The notes below the pieces were generated by a model. The model did not search any database. It was not told where the DNA came from and worked only from the letters and a program-made list of their open reading frames with translations. Shown piece after piece: positions 44,346 through 56,375 of a stretch of DNA of 64,000 nt. Both the position numbers and the translations under genes were made by a program. Each line of letters opens with the position of its first letter. Position 1 is the stretch's first letter. Source of the DNA: Flaveria trinervia (Eukaryota; Streptophyta; Magnoliopsida; Asterales; Asteraceae); NCBI GenBank assembly GCA_025506515.1, contig CM046451.1:44922641-44986640 (forward strand). The letters are read 5' to 3'.

Positions 44346-45619
44346 TGAACTTGATCAAAAGTTAATGTGATTGAATTGATTATTCATCTTATGAAGATTT
44401 CTCCTTTATTGATTTTTTTATGAAGTTGACTGTTGAAGTTATCAATTCTTGCTTGGATTGACTTGTATGTCACAATTGATACAAGTTTCCCAATTTTGAC
44501 AGATCTTGGACTTATCACGCTTCTAAGAATCTGCATAAGCTAAGATATAATGGTATGACTTTTTGCAACAACACCAACCAAAATCCTTTTTGTATTGTTT
44601 TCCAAGTTACGTTAATAAACAAAATTTGTACTTACTCAAAAATTTTAAATTACTCCCCCTAAAGTTTATATCCACATCTGGATAGAAACTATAAAGATTT
44701 AAAACCTTTTAAATATTATTTTGATTATTAATAATGAAGAGAATTATCTATTTGTTAGGATCATATCACTCTTACATTACACTTGTGCATCCTTTATGAT
44801 TAAACGGACATGATCATGAACTTGAAGATTGAAGGTATGTTTGCCCTCTTAAACTCATACATGGTTGATATTTTGATACAAATGACTTTTATCATGTTTT
44901 GGTTGATTTAATTATTCATGTGTACCTCACACACATAAGCATGGAATGATCAACCCTCCTTATACAATGCATGGTAGAACTTTTTCACAGCTTTTCTTAC
45001 CAGGTTACTTAAGTTATGAAATCTCATTTTCATTGATCCTTATTGGAATTCTTTTACTTTGATCCTTTTTCATGATGATCCACATTGGGATTCTTTTCAC
45101 TTCACTTTGGAAGGTGATCCATGATAGGATTCTTTTGTTCATTCACATGGAATGTATTACTTTGTTGATTCATCCAATTTTGGATGTGTTCCATATTGGA
45201 ATCTTTTGGGTCATAACATCTGTACTATGTGCAAGTTTCATCAGGTCTTTGCTCAGGAAAACAAAGATGGAACATGATGTGGTGAAAGGATTCATAAAGT
45301 ATCATTACCTGGTGTGTTTAGGCTACTACATACACATGCATTCAGATAAGCCAATGCATACCTGTACTTTGTGATGAGTGTTTCACAATTGAATAAGTCT
45401 TTAATTCATCACTACATGTATCTTTTCTTCCAGTTGAGACTACCAACATATCTGGTAAGTCATTTCAGTCTTTTATATTTTGAAATTAAGCACAGTGAAT
45501 GATATAATGACGGTAATTATATCATTTCCCGGATAATTCTTTTCTTCATCAAATGGATTTCTTTTTGTGGTTTTTTTAATTGTTTTTAATGGTTTTCATG
45601 GTTTTTACTCAAGGTTAAA
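44346..45619 (-). other. Non-coding spacer after pol in C
   Basis: No credible ORF. It holds four degenerate 22-bp repeats at 45034-45207 of the type TGATCCACATTGGGATTCTT, the first three about 40 bp apart. In three copies the ATCC/GGAT or TTCC/GGAA words can pair. Confidence 0.55.
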
Positions 45620-45801
45620 CATGCCAATTGACTGAACCAGAAATTCAAACCTACTAGGTTCAAATGCCTTGGTAAACAAATCAGCTAATTGATTTTCAGT
45701 TGGTACTTGAATCAATTTGATTAAACCTTTTTCAGCACAGTCTCTCAAAAGTGATATCCAATCTCAATATGTTTTGATTTTTATTGCTAAACTGGATTAT
45801 T
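45620..45801 (-). pseudogene. Element C RNase H, last part
   Basis: Stop-rich reading with KSKHIEI.YHF and a decayed FTKAF region, the end of RNase H. It continues 46410-46675 and is separated from it by solo LTR F. Confidence 0.7.
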
Positions 45802-45806
45802 AGTTA

Positions 45807-46404
45807 TGTTGGAGCATATATAGTCATATATAGTGTGTCCGTCGCTTGTCGAATAGTCTAGGCTTAATGTTATACACCTGATATGTTGTAAACACATGAA
45901 ACTGGGTCATTCGTAGGAGCATATAGGAATGAGACTCAGTCGTATGACTGAGCCATGCTAATGGACCAGCCGTGCGACTGAGAGATGCGATTGGGACATT
46001 CGTAAGACTGAACCATAAAAATGGTCAGTCGTACGATTGAACCATACGCATGGTCCAGTGATTGAACCATACGCATGGTCCAATCGCACGAATGGGCCCA
46101 GTCGCATCTAATATGGGCCGAGGCCTATATATACCAGTTTTAATGTGTAGAAGGGTAAAGGGTTGAGAGAGGAGTCTGCCCGGGAGCCTAGGGCTACTGG
46201 ATGAGAGGGGAGATCATGCTCGATCTCTCCTTGCCAAGAGTCTTGATTCTTATGTTGTAACGAACTTGTAATCGTTAGGTTTTATCAATGAAACCAATAT
46301 TTGATAGTTCGTGTTATTGATTTGACTTTTGGTTTTGGTTTATTCATCCTTCCGTCAAGAACGTGCTCGGATGTTTATCGATCCGGTGAAAAACCGACTT
46401 CACA
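45807..46404 (+). mobile_element. Solo LTR F in RNase H of C
   Basis: 598 bp, TGTTGGAGC to TTCACA, flanked by the 5-bp duplication AGTTA (45802-45806, 46405-46409). It has a motif array (45908-46108) with CAGTCGTATGACTG-type words, including 7-bp arms at 45935-45952, directly upstream of TATATATA (46126-46133). No internal sequence is present, so it arose by LTR-LTR recombination. The LTR differs from that of A outside the array. Plus orientation is inferred from the order of array and TATA box. Confidence 0.9.
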
Positions 46405-46409
46405 AGTTA

Positions 46410-48825
46410 TAAAGACAACATCTGTGTTGTCAATAGAAATTGGTGTGTGCAAGAAGTTAAAACCATAATCAAGCATCTGGTTTTGAATCCAAAGAACATA
46501 AGAGCAACATGCTGATGCAACAATATACTCAGCTTCTACTATGGACACAAATACATTGTCTGCTTCTTGCATTGCCAGGATACTAGTCTGGAACCAAAAA
46601 ATTGACAACCGCCAGAAGTGGATTTTTTGTTGAAGTTGCATCCTCCATAATCACTGTCTGTGTAGGCATAGAGATTAAATTCTCCTTCCTTTGGATACAT
46701 AACCTGAGAGCTAGTTTGCCATTTAGATATCCGAATATCCTCTTGACTACGTTCACATGTGATTTTTTTGGATTAGCTTGATATCTGGCACACACACAAA
46801 CACCAAACATAATGTCAGGCCTACTGGCTGTTACATACATAAGTGAACCTATCATTGATCGATAGTGAGTCTGATCTACTGATTTGCCTTCAGGGTCAGG
46901 TCCAATCTTTACTTTAGTATCCACAGGAGTTCTGATAGACTGACAGTCTGCAAAGTGAAATTTCTTCAACATGGTTTCTACATATTTTGATTGGTTGATG
47001 AAGATTCCATCTGCTGTCTGTTGGATTTGCACCCCTAGAAAGAAGCGGAGTTCCCCCATAGCACTCATTTGGAACTTTAAGTGCATAAGGTCTACAAATT
47101 CTTTGCAGAGTTGCTTGTTTGTCGAGCCAAATATAATGTCATCCACGTAGATCTGGACTAACAGCGTGTCTTTTCCTCTTATTCTTCTGAAGAGAGTCTG
47201 ATCAATCTTTCCTCTTTCATACCCATGTTCAAGAAGAAAGGATGATAGAGTCTCATACCACTTTCTTGGTGCTTGATGAAGACCATATAGAGCTTTGTCA
47301 AGCTTGTAAACTCTGTGAGGGAAATCTGGATCTTCAAAGCTAGGTGGTTGACTCACATAGACTTCTTCAGCAATCTTTCCATACAGGAAGGCACACTTTA
47401 CATCCATTTGATAAATAGTAAATTTCATGGACGCAGAATATACAAGAAAGATTCTGATTGCTTCTAGTCTGGCAACAGGTGCAAACACTTGGTCGTAGTC
47501 GATTCCTTCATCTTGATTGTATCCCTGTGCCACTAGTCTTGCTTTGTTTCTGATGACGATCCCTCTATCATCAGTCTTGTTCCTGTAAAGCCATCCGGTA
47601 CCGATAGGGTATTGTCCTTCGGGAAGATCTACCAGTTGCCATACTTCTTGCTTCTTGAATTAGAGCAATTCTTCCTGCATTGCTTCAATCCAACTATTGT
47701 CGTGAAGTGCCTCTTTGATGTTTTTGGGTACTGTTTGACATAGAAATCATGAGAACAAACAGATGTTTGCAATACTGGACTTGCTTCTTATCACCCTCTC
47801 ATTAAGATCACCAATAATGGTTTCAACTGGATGATTCTTGTGTATTCTTGTGGTTGTAATGGTATCACCAACAATAGTTACATCAAGATTGGAGACATTC
47901 AATTCATTATGGTCAGAGGCACATTCATCTTGTACTGTTGTTGAATTATAAAGATTGTCAACTTCTATTTCAGTAACTACTACATCTTCAGTAGCACTGA
48001 GATTGCTTGCATCATTTGATGTACCTTGTGTTTCAACTGGATGAGAAGCCTGTTTTTTATTTCTGATCTCATTTGACAAGTCATCTGAGTAAGATGGTAC
48101 CAGGCTACGACCTTCTTCAGAAGAAACACTAAGGTTTTGTGATAGTTGTCTGATGGGATCAGCTTGAAGAGGAACATCTTCATTCATGTCTTCATCAAAT
48201 GTAGGTGGAATCAATGGATAATTATCTCTTCTTTCTACAGCTGATGAAGTATCACTTGAATGTATATTTCCTGCATGAGACAAGTGAAATTGGTCAAATG
48301 ATTTTGTAAACGTGTCAATATCAAACAACCAGTCATGACCATTCGTAGATTCGGGAAACGGATGTTCCTTGAATTGAACATTTTTAGATTCATCAATAAT
48401 GTTCAATCTAGGATTGAACACTCTATAAGCCTTTGAAACAGAAGATTAACCTACAAAGAATCCTTCATCAAACTTGGATCAAAATTTTCCCAAATGGTCT
48501 CAGGTGTTTAATATTGAGACTGGACAACCAAATGATTTGAGGAATCCAATAAATGGTTTCCTATGAAAGATAAGTTCATAAGGTGTCATGTTACTTTCTT
48601 TAACAATCAGAGTTCGATTTTGTACAAAGCATGATGTGTTAACTGCTTCTGCCCAGAAGGTGATTGGCAGTTTAGCATGGGCTAGCATCATTCTAGCTGT
48701 TTCAATCAGTGTTCTATTTCGCCTTTCAGCTACCCCATTTTGTTGAGGAGTTCTGTAGAGATTAATGAAGAGGCTTATGCAACCTAAAACATCCAATGTC
48801 TTTCCTGCATGCTGCACAAGTGCAT
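46410..48825 (-). pseudogene. Element C pol: integrase C-terminal part, linker, RT, RNase H start
   Basis: 48817-48430: integrase from PQQNGVAERRN (catalytic Glu) onwards. 48421-47747: acidic linker. RT is open for 316 codons (47533-46583) with EGIDYDQVFAPVARLEA, LDKALYGLHQAPRKW, catalytic YVDD at 47149-47138 and SAMGELRFFLGVQI. RNase H follows in another frame (46641-46410) with EAEYIVASACCS, up to solo LTR F. The integrase core with the first two catalytic Asp is missing. RT is the best preserved in the window. Confidence 0.85.
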
Positions 48826-48885
48826 TGAAGAAGAATGCTTAGGAAGTTTTACACATGCAACAGAAAATACTCTAAGTGTAAAATC

Positions 48886-49000
48886 TTTCGAAGCCATGAC
48901 CAATATCTTCCGAAGCCAAATATGAAGTATTCCGAAGCCTTAGAGACAAAGTCTTCCGAAGCTTCAACTCATGTAGACAGATTTCTTCCGAAGACTTTTA
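48886..49000. repeat. CTTCCGAAG array in the LTR-like region of D
   Basis: Five words of the type TTTCGAAGCC / CTTCCGAAGC 20-35 bp apart. A TATAAGTA box lies at 49311-49318, about 300 bp downstream. Confidence 0.75.
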
Positions 49001-49553
49001 ATACATGCTTTATCTTATGTACTTTTCCATAAAGCTGGACACCTTTCTGCTGCAACTCTGTAAGGTCACGAACTTACTTGAGTCGGTGAAAAGGTCCATG
49101 CTTTTGGTAACTGTACATTGAGGTCTTGAGTCTGTAACTTTATACTTCATGTACTTTATCCTTTTTTTAATAGATAAGGATGTGAGCTATGGCATGTCAT
49201 AGTCACAAGTCAAAAGGCAATCTGCCTTTTGACTCTACAATTGATTTTGTTTAGTGTCTAGTCAATTGTATCCAGCTGGCTTTCAAAGTATAGTCGGCTG
49301 TAGGATATAGTATAAGTATCTCATGTTCTTGTATCTTTCTAATATGCTTTGTAACACTTGTAATAGAACACAGAGACAGCAATATACTGCATTCTTAAAA
49401 ACCATATACTTGTGTTCTTTGTGTTCTGTCTCTTACATTACTTGTGTTCTTAGTGTCTTATCTTGGTAAATCCAGTTTACTATTTGATCAAGTTTAGTTA
49501 ATCTCCTCTTTGTGTTGTTGTGTTGTAACTCTACACCCTTCTACACCCTTCAA

Positions 49554-51868
49554 ATGGCAACCATTTCCAAGACTGATATGGAAATTGGAACCATGAATAA
49601 GTCCCCACTGATCACTCTTGATGAGTTTGATACCTGGTGTTTGAGAATGGAAGGTTTCATCAAGTCTCTTGATTTAAGAATATGGGAGTCTATTAAGAAT
49701 GGACCTTTCATACCCAGCACCCCTTCTGCTACTGGTGCTGGTATGATACCCAAGATATGGCTAACTACTCTGCTGAAGATAGGAAGAGAGTAGAGATAGA
49801 CAGAAAAGCCATGACAGCCCTTCAAACTGCACTTCCAAACTCTGGGTACAGAGGTTTCAAGAAGTGCAAAACAACCAGGCAGTTGTGGGACGCACTGAAA
49901 CTGATGTATGAGGGTTCCTCTGAAGGCAAGGAGAACAAGAAGGATCTCCTGAAGCAGCAGTTTGAACACTTCACCTTCAAAAACAGATGAAACCATGACT
50001 CGGCAGTACTTCAGGTATGTTGAGATTGTGGATACCCTAGTGGATGGAGGAGTTTCTCTTGAGAATAGAGACATTGTAAGGAAGTTCATGTCCTCACTTC
50101 CTAGGCAATTGAAACAATACTGTATGGTGATCAAGGGAACTGAAAATCTTAAAACTCTTATTCTGACAGAGTTATATGGGATTCTTAGTGGCTACCAGAT
50201 GGAGATGAACATGCAAGGTTCATCTGGCAACTCCAATAATCAAATGGGTTCAGCCCTACATGTGGTTGAAAGGGATAGCATAGAACCCAACATCATCTCA
50301 TATTTCTACCCTGACAACTCACCAAAGGGTCCTTTCATCACCTTCCCTCAAACACCAAGGGAGAACTACACTCAAGGAAGCACATTCCAAGAGACAAGCT
50401 CTTCTGAAGCTTTTGTGTTTTTTGATAAAAGTTGTGGCAACTCTCTTTTCACTCTTGAAGACCTAGACTGTATTCATCCAGATGATTTGGAATACATGGA
50501 AATAGTCCAGCAGATGGCTCTTCTCACTCACAGAGCCAAGAAGTTCTACAAGAGGAGTGGAAGGAAGTTCCCAAGCAATGCAACCAGTGGAAAGTTTGGC
50601 CTGGACAAAGGAAAAGTCAAGTGTTACAACTGTAACTTGATGGGCCACTTTGCCAGAGAGTGTAAGGCGCCTAGAGCAAATGGTGGCCAAACACAGTCCA
50701 GACCAAACTACACTGACAAAGCTCTCGAGAATGAGAAGTCAAAGCAGCAGGCTGCTGTTGTTCTTGAAGAAGGAGGCTTTGACTGGAGCTTTTAGGTGGA
50801 ATATGCTTCTCCCAACCAAGCATTAATGGCATATCATGATGAAGCCAAGGTATTGAAACATCTCTGTACTCCTGAATGCATCGCTAAAGTGGTTAGATAC
50901 AGGTCCTATAACCTGGAAATGAGATCTGACCTTAAGTCCTTATACATTTTAAAATCTGATTTTAGAAAGTCTCAAAATGATTATAAACTGAAGGTAGAGA
51001 ACCTTGAGAAAACCATTTCAGTTCTAAAACATGAACACACATATTTTAGGACTCAAATCAAATATCTCATAACCAAGTTAACTGAGTGCCAGGCTGAGCT
51101 TGTGATCAGCAAAGCTAGGGTAGAAAAGAGTGTTCTTGAAGTAGAGACCTTCAAGAACATGATATCCTCATCCCTGCACAACAAAGTGTGCTATCAAAAT
51201 AGGCAGGGACTGGGATCCAATGAGATAGCTCCTCCACACATAATCTTGTTTGTAAGATCTCCTAGGTGTGTAGGTGTGGAACTTGTGAAGATGAGCTTCG
51301 TCTCATAGATCCTATGAGTGAAGAGGATGAAGAAAAGATACTGAAGAATTCCTCTAAGAAGAGTGAAGAGGAGGATTCCAAGAAGGGTCACTATCCTTTT
51401 AAGGAGAAAAAGAAGACTGTGATGACCAAGTCCATGAGAAAGAACTTGAATAGAAAGAGCAAAAGAAAGACGAGGAAGGCTCAAGAGATCAAGGCTACTT
51501 TTGATTCTAAGCAGAAACAAGTTTTCATCTCTGCAGGGTTTAAAGTGGTAGGGACTGAAGACATCAACCGTAACTCTTCTGCTAAGAGTTTTGGTTCTTG
51601 TTCAACTCATCTTAGTAACAAGAAGAAGACTGATATGTTGTGTACCACTGCTGCACAGCCTGGACCATCAAACTCCAAGCACAGTTCTCAGCCCAAGAGG
51701 ACTATCTTAGCATCTGCAAAGATGAAGGTGGAGAAGGGATGTGACCAAAGACAGTCTTGTTCTCAGGAAAAGGCTTTTGTGAAGAAAAAGATGAATAGTG
51801 TCATGTGTGACAGCACCACTCACATGCTAATGATTGTCCATACAATCCTAAAGGTACTGTCCAGATGA
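49554..51868 (+). pseudogene. Element D gag
   Basis: Starts at ATG 49554 (MATISK). LITLDEFDTWCLRMEGF and WESIKNGPF are the capsid N-terminal blocks. Frameshifts near 49755 and 49990. CCHC knuckle CYNCNLMGHFAREC at 50622-50663 with all ligands. After a TAG at 50793 a coiled coil (50940-51170) and a Lys/Glu-rich segment (51310-51500) follow, as in the gag C-termini of the other elements. Confidence 0.8.
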
Positions 51869-51924
51869 CCAAAACAAAGACTTTAAAGGGTCTCAAGAAG
51901 ATTCAAGCTTCAGAAGCTCCAAAT

Positions 51925-53235
51925 CCAAGAAGAAGGGATTGACTACACCGGTGTCTTCGCTCCAGTGGCAAGATTAGAAGCTGTTAGGATATTCCTGGCA
52001 TTTGCTGCATCCAAGAACTTCAAGGTTTTTCAGCTTGATGTGAAGTGTGCCTTTTTATATGGAGTGATAGATAAAGAGGTATATGTCAAACAGCCACCTG
52101 GTTTTGTAGACCCTGATCATCCTGATTATGTCTGCAAGCTTGACAAAGCTCTCTATGGGCTGCATCAGGCACCCAGGAAATGGTATGAGACACTATCTGA
52201 GTATCTTTGTAAACATAGATACAGGAGAGGTACTATACATGGAACTCTCTTCATCAAATAACAAGGAAATGACATACTGCTAGTTCAAGTGTATGTGGAT
52301 GACATCATCTTTGGTTCAACTAATCCAAAGCACCACAAAGACTTTGAGAAGCTGATGAAAGATAGATTTGAAATGAGTGCCATGGGGGAACTCAATTTCT
52401 TTCTGGGAATTCAGGTGAAGCATGTTGAAGATGGCATCTTCATAAGTCATTCAAAGTATGTTCAGGACATACTCAAGAGATTCAACATGATTGATTGTAA
52501 GATTGCTATGACACCCATAGCTAGAAACCACTCCCTTGGACCTAATCTTGAGGGAGAGTGTGTAGATAAGCACTTATACAGGGCTATGATTGGGTCTCTT
52601 ATGTATCTTACTACTAGCAGGCCTGATATTATGTTTGCTACATGCATCTGTGCAAGATATCAAGCCAACCTTAAGATGTCTCACCTCATCACTGTCAAAA
52701 GGATTCTAAGATACCTCAAAGGTGCTTCAACACTTTGTTTATGGTACCCTAAGAATCCTGACTTCAATCTGTATGCTTATACATATAGTGATTATGGTGA
52801 TTGCAACATGACTGCAAAGTCTACATCTGGGGAATGTCAATTCCTTGGTGGAAGGGTTGTCTCATGGCAATGCAAGAAACAATCCTATGTCTCTGCATCA
52901 ATTGCTGAAGCTGAATACATTGCTTCTACAAGCTGCTGTGCTCAAATACTTTGGATTCAAAATCAGATGCTGGACTATGGATTAAACTTCAAGGAGACTC
53001 ACATTCACATAGACAACAACAATGCTATCTCAATCATAGAGAACCCTGTGTAGCATTCAAGGACAAAGCACATCAATATCAGGTATCATTTAATAAGAGA
53101 TAACTATGAAAAGAGATTAATTAAACTAGTCAAAGTTCACACAGATGAACACTATGCTGATCTGTTTACAAAGGCTTTTGTTGAACATAAATTTAAATAT
53201 CTAATATCAACTATTGGGATCATAAACTTTGAGTA
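51925..53235 (+). pseudogene. Element D RT and RNase H (protease and integrase deleted)
   Basis: The reading jumps from gag C-terminal sequence to EGIDYTGVFAPVARLEA near 51935. Protease, integrase and the RT N-terminus are therefore gone. LDVKCAFLYG, LDKALYGLHQAPRKW, a stop at 52259, catalytic YVDD at about 52290-52301, SAMGELNFFLGIQV; RNase H with STSGECQFLGGR, AEAEYIASTSCC, a stop at 53051, KHINIRYH and ADLFTKAF (about 53158). Ends near 53235. Otherwise well preserved. Confidence 0.85.
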
Positions 53236-53384
53236 AGCTTTTCTTAAAACTAATTCTTATTATTTCCTAAAATATGTGTGTCCTAAGTTGTCTAGTTCAT
53301 AACTTTCATAAGCTCATGTTTTCTTTGGATGAAAATTTCTTTTTGAATACTTTCCTTAGATTTTTTAAAAATTCTGATACTTCA

Positions 53385-53735
53385 GAAGTTATGCTTTTAA
53401 CTTCAGAAGCAAATCATGCCTTTAAAATAAATAACTGTCTAAGAAATTTGCCTTCAGAAGAGCTTTCAGATTTATCTTCCGAAGCTTAAATACTTGTCTC
53501 AGACACTTACTTATTTTCAAGGACCATTTACTTCTGAAGCAAAATTAACTCTCGGAAGCTTTGTTGTTTTTTATACAAAGCACTCAAGTTTGAATTTCTC
53601 TTCCGAAGAAAAAATTTCAAAACTCTCAGGAAATTCTTCCGAAGTCATTTTAGCTTTGGAAGCTTTTTAATTAAAAAAACTTCCGAAGATAATTAACTTT
53701 CGAAAGCTTTTTGACTTCCAAGAAAACTACTTTTG
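53385..53735. repeat. CTTCCGAAG array upstream of ORF3 in D
   Basis: About fourteen CTTC(C/A)GAAG-type words between the end of pol and the TATA box at 53830. Same motif as in the LTR-like region of D. Confidence 0.8.
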
Positions 53736-53829
53736 AGCAAAAGTAAACTACTTTTTCAGAGGTGGGACCGATATCCGGAGTTCAAAGTTTATCCTCTTTC
53801 ATTAAACTTTATCTGAAATCCCTCTCACA

Positions 53830-53835
53830 TATAAA
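53830..53835 (+). promoter_or_regulatory. Internal TATA box upstream of ORF3 in D
   Basis: TATAAA in the context CACATATAAACC, about 95 bp after the array and 118 bp before the ORF3 ATG. A pyrimidine-rich leader (53850-53940) follows. Confidence 0.55.
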
Positions 53836-53947
53836 CCCAACGGTTCCCCCCTCTTTCTATAATCTTTTCTTCCTCCAAACCTAAAAACCCAAATTTCTCT
53901 TTTAAATTTTTTTCTTCCTTCTTTCTTCATCTTTAAGCTACCTCAAA

Positions 53948-54115
53948 ATGGCCAACCTTACTCACAGAAATGATCCCAACTTTACCATGCAGCTACACAG
54001 GAAACATAATCAGGTTGCTCTGTTAAACTCTGAGAAAGATCCTCATTTCCTAGAGGTTTGTCATTTCTTAGCTCTGTCTAACTACTTCACGTCCCTAACC
54101 ATTGTAAGACCTCCC
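53948..54115 (+). pseudogene. Element D ORF3, N-terminal fragment
   Basis: ATG 53948, MANLTHRNDPN; the reading ends in SLTIVRPP, comparable to HAITVRPS in ORF3 of C. MANL is also the ORF3 start in B. The gene is cut where C sequence resumes. Confidence 0.55.
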
Positions 54116-54723
54116 TAAAATTGAATTCTTTTTCAGGAAGACCAATGACATGGTTTCCTTTGACTAACTTGTTCATATTTTTAATGTTAGTGTGCCCCAA
54201 ACATCTATGCCAAAGCTATAACTCATTAAAATGATGCTTTGGACAAAAGACATGTTTCTTCCTTAGGTGATGCAGAACACAGGTTTAAGACACATGTATT
54301 ATTCTTCCTCGGTGTCTTTAAGACAACCCATTCTTCAAGGATCTGAAATCCAGGTTTCAGAATGTACCAATGAGTGTCTGTAAAGTGCGTGGAATATTTC
54401 TTGTCGCAAATTTGAGACACGCTTAGCAGATTGAAATTCAGTTGTTCACAGTAGTTTACTCTGTCAAAGCTCAGCATCCCGTTTATCATAGATTCTTCTC
54501 CTGTAATTCTACCACCTTATGAATCTCCATCGAATGCCACAGTAGTTCCTTGTATGTGCTTGAAGTCATGAAGGAGGGAACGATCTCCAGTCATGTGTAG
54601 GGAGCATCCACTGTCTACGTACCATAGACTGTTAGACCTATGTGGATGAACCTGCAAGCAAAAAGAACTAATTAGAATAGGGAACCCAAGCCATGATGGT
54701 CTTGGGTTTCTGTTCCTATTCAT
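54116..54723 (-). pseudogene. Element C protease and integrase zinc domain
   Basis: Protease with the intact active site WYVDSGCS (about 54625), a stop at 54517 and NLLSVSQICDK (about 54420). It is followed by the integrase pre-domain (SKASF, RFGH-like block, GLPEKEF near 54140). The sequence then meets D. On the other side of D the C reading resumes just before PQQNG, so the catalytic core is lost. Confidence 0.75.
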
Positions 54724-54839
54724 GATGGTTACCTCCTGGTATTTCCCTGTAAATTGTGATTTGGATGGAGGTGTCCTGCGAGATTTTTGGTAATGAATGG
54801 GTTGAGTAATCTCATCAACATCTACTGTGGATTCAGATG

Positions 54840-56353
54840 AATAATGAAATCATTGGTCTCTGTTTCTTTGTAAAAATTTAGCCCGTTTTTCATTATCAAC
54901 AGTAGATTTTTGTTTTGGAAGGTTAAGTTGGTGTTTGATTATGAGATGATTTCTTTGATCCTTCCTTAATTCTTTCAAATTATTCCTGACATTTGATCTA
55001 GGTGTCCTAGATTGAGTATTATGAAAATGAGGTTTGACAGAATGCATCACAGTGGATGTTTTTGAGATGGGCTTGTGTTGGGGAATTCTCAAACCCTTCT
55101 GATTGAAGTAACAATCAGATGTATTGTGATTGTTCATGTCACAGATTGAACAATACTTGTTAAAATAGCAGTTTTTGGTGGAGTGATTGTTCATATCACA
55201 GATAGAGCAATATTGATTAAAGAAGCATTTATCTATCTTGGATTGAACATTTCACAAATGTCAAAATACATTTGTTTGTTTCTTGAATCAGATATTTCCT
55301 TGTGTGACTCAACTAATATTTTCTTTTGATGATTCACTTTCTTTTCTTTAGGTGATGAATCATAATTAGCCCTTTTAGTAGTTTGCTTCACAACACTACT
55401 TTTGTTTAATTGTCTGGGTTGTTTCTGTTTCTTCAACCTATTTCTTACTTCTTTCTCAAGCTGGTCAACATGTTCCTTGTTTCTTTTGCAGTGAAACCTT
55501 TTCTGATTTGCTTGAATTTTGTGAATATATAATCTCATTATTAGAACTACTCTCAGTAGTGGGTTTCACTATCTTCATATATTTCTTTTTGCCTTGTAAA
55601 ACATATGGTATGAATTTTATAAAAGGTACAATTGCTTTTACAGGGCTTGATGGTTTCATGACACTCACTGCCTTGTCTGAACCTCTTTGATTTTGATTAG
55701 GTGACCTAACTTGATTTTATCCTCATTGGTTTGAATAGAAACATCAAGTTTGTTTTGAGGATTGGTCACCTGTTTCACTACAGATTTAGGTTCCATAGTT
55801 TTAGGTTCAATCGCTTCAGAGAGTGATACAGATTCAGGCATGACAGTGTAGTTGTCATTGTATGGTGAAGGACATGAATTATACCCAATCCCTGACATGT
55901 CTTTTGGATCCTTTTAGGAATCAACCATCTCCCGCTTGACTGAAGACATTTGAAATATTTCAAGTTTCACTTCAGTCATAGATTGTTGAGCCTTAGATTG
56001 AGCTAACTTTTCAGTTAGAAGCTCATTCTCAGCTGCAAGAGTGTACTTCTCACCATGCAGTTTTTCTATGTCAGAGATGAGAGATTTAATTTTGATTTCA
56101 AAGTTTTTTATTTCTCTTTTCATCAACTCTGACTTTACCTTTTCTTCTTTGATTTTATTAGCCAGTTTGTGGTTATGCTCCCTATACCCTTGCAATTCAT
56201 TAATACATTTTTCACTACAAAGGTTAGATTATACCTCAGTAGGCATTGGAGATGGTCCATCATTGATGTGAGCCATAAGAGCATATTTTGAAATTGAGGC
56301 TTGACTTCCTCTACATACACACTCCAGTCACATACTCCATTATGCTTTATCAC
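54840..56353 (-). pseudogene. Element C gag C-terminal region with tandem zinc knuckles
   Basis: Coiled coil (56195-55914), Ser/Pro/Lys-rich linker (55898-55465), then two tandem CCHC knuckles: CSICDMNNHSTKNC (55209-55168) and CSICDMNNHNTSDC (55152-55111), joined by five residues. Both fit C-x2-C-x4-H-x4-C. A basic segment (to about 54850) leads to protease. Frameshifts near 55910, 55665, 55500 and 55230. Confidence 0.75.
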
Positions 56354-56375
56354 TAGAGCACTGGCTAAAGACTGA

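Larger units (their letters stand above)
48826..54115 (+). mobile_element. Element D: truncated, internally deleted Ty1/copia element in integrase of C
   Basis: Plus orientation. Contains an LTR-like 5' region with the CTTCCGAAG array, gag, a pol reduced to RT and RNase H, a second motif array, a TATA box and the beginning of ORF3, where it ends. No PBS and no second LTR were found. The left end is set at TGAAGAAG (48826) but is uncertain; the right end is near 54100-54120. CATTG occurs at both ends (48823-48827 and about 54099-54103) and could be a target duplication or chance. Confidence 0.7.
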
